Below the pieces are notes generated by a model. That model saw only the letters and a program-made list of their open reading frames with translations. It searched no databases and had not been told where the DNA came from. This document shows positions 57,717 through 64,000 of a stretch of DNA of 64,000 nt, in pieces. The first letter of the stretch is position 1. Each line of letters begins with the position of its first letter. Position numbers and translations under genes: made by a program. The stretch is from Anopheles merus (taxonomy: Eukaryota > Arthropoda > Insecta > Diptera > Culicidae), in contig NC_054083.1 of the NCBI RefSeq assembly GCF_017562075.2, forward strand, positions 5,253,948 through 5,317,947, given 5' to 3'.

Positions 57717-57867
57717 TTCATTTGTTCAACCGAAGATGATTTCCGACATTTTTTGTGTGCAAAATATATTTATATTTTATTTCGACATTTCCGCATCTTG
57801 TTTAGCAACGGCATTTCAACTGTATACTATCTCTATTTTCCGCAGGCAAAATTTAACTGGTGTTACG

Positions 57868-60802
57868 ATGTCTCGTTTCTTCGCCGGTGGTTCGGACTCT
57901 GATTCCGACAGTTCTTCTGATAGCGAGCCAGTAATTCGTCAGCAAGTGGCTCAGTTCACGGTAAGTTATTGATTGCAATGTAATGCTAGTACTGCATTAT
58001 TACAATGTGATCTTGTTTTAAACCATACAGTTCAGTGATGAGGAGGAGGACGTCAAGCGCATCGTAAGATCGAAGAAGGAGAAGCGCTATGAAGACCTCT
58101 CCAATATCATCAAGAGTATCCGGAACCATAAGAAGATCAAGGATATGTCGAGTGTATTGACGAGCTTTGAGGAATTTATGCGAGCGTATACGAAGGCGTT
58201 GCCGGTAGTTATGAAGGAAGAGAATGGCGTAACGCCTCGTATTGTCGTTCGTGCGCTTGCCGAGCTTGAGGACTTTGTTAATGAGAGCTGGGACGACAAG
58301 GATAGTCGCAAAAATCTCTCGAAGAATAATAACAAAGCACTAGGAACTCTGCGACAAAAATTCAGGAAATACATCAAAGATTTCGAGTCGGATATGAAGC
58401 GTTTCCGCGCCGCTCCAGAAGATTTTGCCGAAGAGGAAGAGGATGATGAACGCGAAGACGAAAAGGGGTCCGATGAGGAAGAGGAGAAGGTTGTGGTTCA
58501 AGTCGAGCCGAAAGCGGTATCCTTCAAAAAGGAACCAGAGAAGGTCAAACCTGTTAAGCCTGTGGCGGATTCCGATTCGTCGGACTGGGGCAGCGATTCC
58601 GACTCGGACAGCACCTCTTCCGACGAGGATGCTAAATACACCAGCATTCGCGACCGGTTCTTGAAGAAACCAGAGAAGGGTACGGAAGAAATTTCTTCAA
58701 CACCTTCCGGTGTACCTGGTGACGATGCGTTTAAGAAAGAGAAGAAGAAGAAAACGGGCGAAACTTTGAGCAAGAAGAAGAAACCCAAGCAAGATGAAAT
58801 GTTTGATGAGAACGAGGAGGAGGAAGAAGGTTGGAAGGTGGTGAACGGAACAAGGTCCGGTGCTTCCGAGCAGCCGAAAATGTTCGCCAAGGATGCAGAA
58901 ATCGACACGAAGCTGGTCGTAAACAAGCTGAACGAAGTGATGGCTGCCCGAGGTAAAAAACGTACTGATCGAAAAATGCAGATTGAGTTTCTTCGTGAGT
59001 TGCGTACAGTGGCCGAGACCAACAATCTTGGCCCGGCGGTGGCGGTGAAAATTCGTTTCAACATTGTTTCTGCCATATTCGACTACAATCCAAAAGTATC
59101 TGGAGCGATGAAACTGGAACACTGGAGTAAACTATTGGAAGAAATTCAAGAACTGCTGAAGCTGCTTCTGGCTCACGAGGATGTGCATCTATCCGAGTCG
59201 ATCTTGGATGAATACGAAGAGTACGATACTGCACCGTTCAAGATACGAGGCTGCATGCTGACCGCAGTGGAACGGTTGGATGACGAGTTCACAAAACTGT
59301 TAAAAGAATGCGATCCGCACAGCAATGAGTACGTTGACCGGCTGAAGGATGAGGTCCCAGTCACGAACATAATAGAACAGGTTGTCACTTACGTCGAGCG
59401 ACTCGGTAATGAGATGGAAATCTGCCGCATCTATCTACGCAAGATTGATCATCTGTACTACAAATTCGACCCGGAAGTCTTGAAAAAACGAAAGGGTCAA
59501 CTGCCAGCCAACACCATAACGTCGGTTGAAGAGATGGATAAACTTTGTCGTTACATCTATGCCAAGGATCAAACGGATCGGTTACGCACACGTGCAATCC
59601 TTTCGCACATATTTCATCATGCATTGCATGATAACTGGTTCCAGGCGCGTGATTTAGTGCTGATGTCGCACCTGCAGGAAACAATCCATCATTCCGATCC
59701 CGCAACCCAGATTCTTTACAATCGTATGATGGCCAACCTAGGGTTGTGTGCCTTCCGCCACGGCAATATCAAGGATGCTCACCTGTGTCTGGTAGATTTA
59801 ATGATGACGGGTAAACCGAAAGAATTACTCGCTCAAGGACTAGTACCACAACGTCAACACGAACGTTCGCTTGAACAAGAAAAAATCGAGAAGCAACGTC
59901 AAATGCCGTTCCACATGCACATTAACTTGGAGCTGCTCGAGTGTGTATATCTGGTGTCTGCTATGCTGCTCGAGATTCCGTACATGGCGGCTCATGAGTT
60001 CGATGCGCGTCGTAGAATGATCAGTAAGACTTTCTACCAGCAATTGAGATCATCCGAGCGACAGTCTCTGGTTGGACCACCGGAATCGATGCGCGAGCAT
60101 GTAGTTGCTGCTGCAAAGGCAATGCGGCACGGCGATTGGAATGCTTGTGCCAACTTCATTGTCAACAAAAAGATGAATGTTAAAGTGTGGGATCTTTTCT
60201 ACGAAGCTAATCGCGTTCGTGAAATGATGATTAAATTCATTAAAGAAGAATCGCTCCGCACATATTTGTTCACATACTCGAATGTCTTTGCATCGATCAG
60301 CGTACCACACTTGGCCGACATGTTCAAGTTACCGAAAAGCAAGGTCCACTCGTTAATCAGCAAAATGATAATCAATGAAGAACTAATGGCATCACTGGAT
60401 GATCCTACCGAAACGATCGTGATGCATCGTTCTGAACCGTCTCGTCTACAAGCCCTTTCGATGCAGCTGGCGGACAAAGTGACCAATCTGGTGGACGCAA
60501 ACGAACGAATCTTCGAAATGAAGCAAGGAAACTTCTTCCAGCGTGGCGGTAACCAGGGATACAATCGCGATCGCCAGAATTATCGCAATCAGAATCAAAA
60601 TCAGAACTGGAACAACAATCGTCGCCAGGACAACCGCAATCGTGGTAACCGCGGTAATCAGAACCGTGGAGAGGGACGGGAACAACGTGAACACCATCGC
60701 GATCACCATCGCGACCAGCGCGAACACCGAGAGCATCAGCGAGAATTTAGAGAACAGCGCGAGCAGATGCGCAACGTTGAATACCAAAACAAGGCTGAGT
60801 AA
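57868..60802 (+). CDS. eIF3c: Eukaryotic translation initiation factor 3 subunit C
   Basis: Two coding exons, 57868-57960 and 58031-60802 (GT-AG, phase 0), 954 residues; Drosophila eIF3c is about 910. I start at ATG 57868 because MSRFFAGGSDSDSDS is the conserved N-terminus; in-frame upstream sequence has no homology. Order: acidic Ser/Asp start; a basic EEEDVKRIVRSKKEKR stretch; helical N-terminal region (SVLTSFEEFMRAYTKAL); a long acidic/lysine low-complexity segment (about 150-280); the conserved helical repeats (VKIRFNIVSAIFDYNP, RAILSHIFHHALHDNWFQAR); and a PCI/winged-helix domain (about 690-845: SVPHLADMFKLPKSKVHSLI). The C-terminal tail is Arg/Gly/Asn/Gln-rich (RGNRGNQNRG). It scaffolds the eIF3 core and binds eIF1 and the 40S subunit in the cytoplasm. 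No lesions. The other frames over this stretch are shadows. Confidence 0.97.
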
Positions 60803-61124
60803 TTGTTTTGATTATTGCGTTGCACCGCACCTGGAGAGCAGATTCGTTCAGATCACTGATAGCGGCAGATTCATCTACCAGCATCTTTGCTACAGCGAGG
60901 TAAACGCGATACAGTTTTTTAAAATCTGGTTTGTAAACTTTCACCTAAACGTGCACAGAATTGATAGAAATACGGAAGATTTTACCATCGTTCTTCCGCT
61001 TTTTAGATATTCTAGGTACTAGAAGGGTAGTATTCTATCGACTAAATATTACGCAAAAAATGTTCATTAAAGTAAAGCTCCTCAGAAAATCCGTTACATG
61101 TATACTATTACCAACAGTATCACA

Positions 61125-61130
61125 AATAAA
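61125..61130 (+). promoter_or_regulatory. Probable eIF3c poly(A) signal AATAAA
   Basis: First canonical AATAAA after the eIF3c stop, giving a 3' UTR of about 340 bp. A second possibility, AATAAA near 61391, cannot be excluded. 61131-61549 otherwise shows nothing. Confidence 0.5.
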
Positions 61131-61549
61131 AAGCCGATACATAATTGCCAATAATTTGAAACAGCAAGCAGAGCATCGAAAACCTGCAGGGTGTTACGAA
61201 TGCTTGGCATGTTGTATTGAACATCGGAGCAAAAAAAAACTTTGAAATGTATCATGTTTGGGAAAGAACACAATTGTTGAGCAACAGTAGGTATAGAGGG
61301 ACCATTACAGGTTCAAAACAACATAACATTTCTAATTAAAGGATACATACAACAAACACTATCTAGCTATATAATTTTTTTCTGGGTTTTAATAAAATAC
61401 ATATGATTAAAAATTATACCTGATTAAAACAAATGAAAAGAATACACATTTACCCTTTGGTTGGAGGTGGTGAAAGCATGGTAGTTTATTTACTTCTGTA
61501 TGTTATCTTGGTAAAAACAAGTCGTGTTATTTTATTTCATGGTGTACAT

Positions 61550-61742
61550 TAGTGATGAGCGGGTCGACCCGAACCTACCGGATCGGACCCATTCATAAGC
61601 GACCCGGAGTCGTAAAGGTCGACCCGAAAGTACGTTCAGTAGGTGCAACGATTCTGGTAAGTGCAAGAAAGCATAAGCGATTCCGATTCGTTGGAGTAGC
61701 GAGTTCGGGTCGGCTATTGAACCTACTATGATCCGACCCGAT
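61550..61742. mobile_element. Truncated hAT-like MITE, GGGTCGACCC type
   Basis: Starts TAGTGATGAGCGGGTCGACC and follows the 53163-53677 copy (GACCCGGAGTCGT, GTGCAAGAAAGCATAAGCG) for about 190 bp, then similarity stops. No right end and no duplication of the preceding GTGTACAT was found. Confidence 0.65.
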
Positions 61743-62388
61743 GCTGATAATGATAACTTGACCAAGATTTTCCGTAGAGAAAAATGCGCTGCTTTTTTAA
61801 TCGGTTAATTGGGTGTTGTTTTGTTTGAATATATCCTCAAGGCTTTCTCCAATTTCATCGACGTCAATAAAGGACATTTCACGTGAAGCGTGAGGCCAAA
61901 ATGCCAAGCGATATCTATATTGTTCTCGGGGTAACGGATTTTGAATGTGTATTCCCAAATTAAGAGGTAGCGTGGATTTTGCGTTTCGCGCGTTTTTACT
62001 CTTCATCGGTGCAGATATTCTGGAAATGTAAAAATAGTCTATTCAATCGATATTATTATTATATTACTTTTTTAATTTTTTTATTGAAGTTGCTTACTTT
62101 TGGCTATGAAAATGTAATGCTGATAACATCGCCTTGTTTTGCGAGCATTATCCTCACAAACTCAATTATTCTTACATTATTATATGCCTCCATCATTTAT
62201 CTATGGATTAAAATTGCCTGTATAATAGAAGCCAAATTGATAAAAAAATTATACTAAAAGTAATAAAAAACGGATAAAATTCAACCCAACTATTGTTAAG
62301 GTCAGGGTACATTTTCCGTACTCTCTACTGTAATTTCATTGAACGCGTATGCCCCTGGCAGCGGCGGGTATAAGCTAGTGGGTGGTAG
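61743..62388. other. AT-rich spacer with a partial duplicate
   Basis: No gene. 62175-62225 (CCATTTATCTATGGATTAAA-type block) is a diverged direct duplicate of 62470-62520 inside the following TIR element, so an older copy of that element may lie here. Confidence 0.4.
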
Positions 62389-63254
62389 GGGAAAGCGGGG
62401 CAAAATGGGCATGTTAAGCAGTTTACTGAATATTCATTTGAATATTCCACAAAACACATTTTTCTTTCATTATTGTATGCCTCCACCATTTATCTATGGA
62501 TTAAAATTGCCAAATAGAATAAAAACAACTTTAAAACATAAAAACAATATAAAATAAAAGTTGATGTTTTACATGAAGCAATTTTGACAAGCGGGGTAAA
62601 ATGGGCACAGCCCGGGGGCAAAATGGGCATATTTAAACAAACTATGAAAGTCAAAATACTGGGGCAATATGGTCCACAACAACTGCGCTTAGTTCTGTGC
62701 TTTTGCGCACGTTTCGTGAAATGAATTTTTGTTCTATCTTTTGTTTTGCTGTTCAGGAAAACCCTTAAAAAATTTCCAAAAATATGTTATCAAAATTAAA
62801 ACAGTTTTTACACCTTTTAATCTACAAAATCGAATATTTTGTATCTGTGCCTGATATCATTATTGAGGCGACAAATACAATACCATAGCCTCACCAAGCG
62901 CCGTATGTCAAAAGCATCTGCCCATTTTGCCCCACGTGAAGCATTTTTGTATTTTTTGTTATGTTAATAAAAATACGCCTTCAATCGCCTCGCTTTCATG
63001 TACAACTTCAACGCATCCCTGTGACACTGGTTAGAGCTTATTTTCGAAGTGGCAAAAATTACATCACTATGCTACTAAACCTTATTTTGCATTGTTCTTG
63101 GTTATTTGTTATGTTAGGGTTATGAAACTTACATGGTGTTGACAGAACACTCTAATGAATACATTTTGAGCATTGGAAAGAATATTTGTTTTGAAATAAT
63201 GCTTAAATAGAGGGTGCCCATTTGGCCCCATACGCCCATTTTGCCCCGCTTTCC
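62389..63254. mobile_element. TIR element, GGAAAGCGGGGCAAAATGGG ends
   Basis: GGAAAGCGGGGCAAAATGGG (62389-62408) is mirrored at 63235-63254. Variants of the GGGGCAAAATGGGC motif recur inside (62590, 62612, 62925). The 866-bp element has no transposase. No clear TSD. Confidence 0.65.
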
Positions 63255-63261
63255 GTTACAC

Positions 63262-63440
63262 ATCAATGGATAGACAATAAAAGATGGGGAGAAATGTTGT
63301 CCAGCGCTTTGTATTAATGACGATTTGTACAACAACAACACGCAGCGGCCTAATTTGTAGCATTGAATGACGTTGATCAACATTTCAAGCGGCGTACAAA
63401 TAGCCTGGTCGAAACTTGATGAGACACCAAATATGAATAA
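63262..63440. repeat. Inverted copy of the 48690-48885 MITE body
   Basis: GGTCGAAACTTGATGAGACACC and ATGTTGTCCAGCGCTTTGTA-like blocks are the reverse complement of sequence inside the IFT74 intron MITE. The terminal arms of that MITE are not present here, so the shared body may have its own mobility or this copy has lost its ends. 63441-64000 has no supported feature; a short palindromic GTGATTGGCCATCATTGGCC lies near 63860. Confidence 0.55.
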
Positions 63441-64000
63441 ATTTGATAAGTTCTTGCAGCAGTTTAAGTTCTGTAAAATTCCAGGATCAACATGGGTCCT
63501 GAAAAAGTTTCGCTTAATGTGCCGATTGGAGTCACCTGAAATTTGCCATGTCTTTTCAAAAATCTTTTGCACGCATTCCAAAGCTATTTAATACTCCATA
63601 AATTATCTTGCATAACCCAGCAATCGGGCCAGATTGGCTAGTGTCTTGAAAACCCCTGTAACGACACAACATTGAAATTTAAAGAGCGATTAAGATTTGT
63701 ATAACACACATTTAATTTTATATTAGTATCATTAAGGCTTGTGAACTATTTCACACCGGACTCTCAAAGCAAACTACAAATAAAAATAAAAAAAATGTGT
63801 ATTAAAGAGGAACGGCAAAACATTATTATTTGTTTATTTGTGTATTTGTATTGGTTGAGTGATTGGCCATCATTGGCCTTATCACTGATCTTATAAACTA
63901 TCTAAGTATCCTAGGGTAGCAATAAACAACATAAAGCATCACGGTATAATGTAACATCAGCACAAAATAAATAACAAAGAGTATCACTGAAAGAAATACA

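Noticed and set aside
58498..59122. Long antisense frames over eIF3c
   Set aside because: Shadows caused by codon bias in the acidic/lysine-rich coding region; no independent signals.

Overview
The window looks like repeat-choked nuclear DNA from a dipteran, most likely an Anopheles mosquito. The evidence is: two host genes with short GT-AG introns, eIF3c and IFT74, both insect-like in length; tRNA-derived SINEs ending in a GAA run that I recognise as the Anopheles SINE200 type; a P-element transposase gene with an N-terminal THAP domain and three small introns; and LTR elements of the BEL/Pao, gypsy (Ty3) and copia groups. Species is an inference. There are no bacterial operons, CRISPR arrays or recognisable free-standing tRNA/rRNA genes.

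Layout. 0-4.4 kb: foldback MITEs, a non-LTR scrap, a large stretch without features and the 3' end of a copia element. 4.4-10.8 kb: a foldback-like element with inverted repeat-rich arms, holding another TIR element, a 5'-truncated non-LTR element and a degraded, possibly captured, coding remnant. 10.8-13.4 kb: a hAT-like MITE, an AT-rich TIR element, and mariner and RTE-like fragments. 13.4-38.3 kb: one non-LTR retrotransposon blown apart by later insertions. A Transib-like element sits in its RT ORF (TSD CATTG). A BEL element sits further on (TSD GACGC). The BEL 5' LTR is split by a gypsy element, and the BEL leader is split by a 5.6-kb P element (TSD ATCACAAC), which itself carries a hAT-like MITE. 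The RT part of the same host element is also caught in a near-perfect 1.86-kb-arm palindrome. 38.3-44.5 kb: a nearly complete but broken copy of the same type of non-LTR element, with ORF1, endonuclease and RT. 44.5-46.7 kb: a pile of TIR MITEs. 46.8-51.05 kb: IFT74, five coding exons, with a first intron full of repeats. 51.1-57.4 kb: SINEs, a CT microsatellite, TIR elements, a solo LTR and a tandem trimer of a 530-bp palindromic repeat. 57.9-60.8 kb: eIF3c, two coding exons. 60.8-64 kb: MITE remnants.

Functionally only eIF3c (translation initiation scaffold) and IFT74 (intraflagellar transport B complex) look like intact host genes; they are unrelated and merely adjacent, both on the + strand. 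All transposon proteins seen carry at least one lesion, although the gypsy and BEL LTR pairs show no difference that I can find and so moved recently.

The most unusual signal is a family of short elements with ends TAGTGATGGG and 8-bp target duplications. Their interiors are different palindrome-rich minisatellites in different members. Exact exon and element borders were worked out by hand from phase, splice motifs and target duplications, without any database search.
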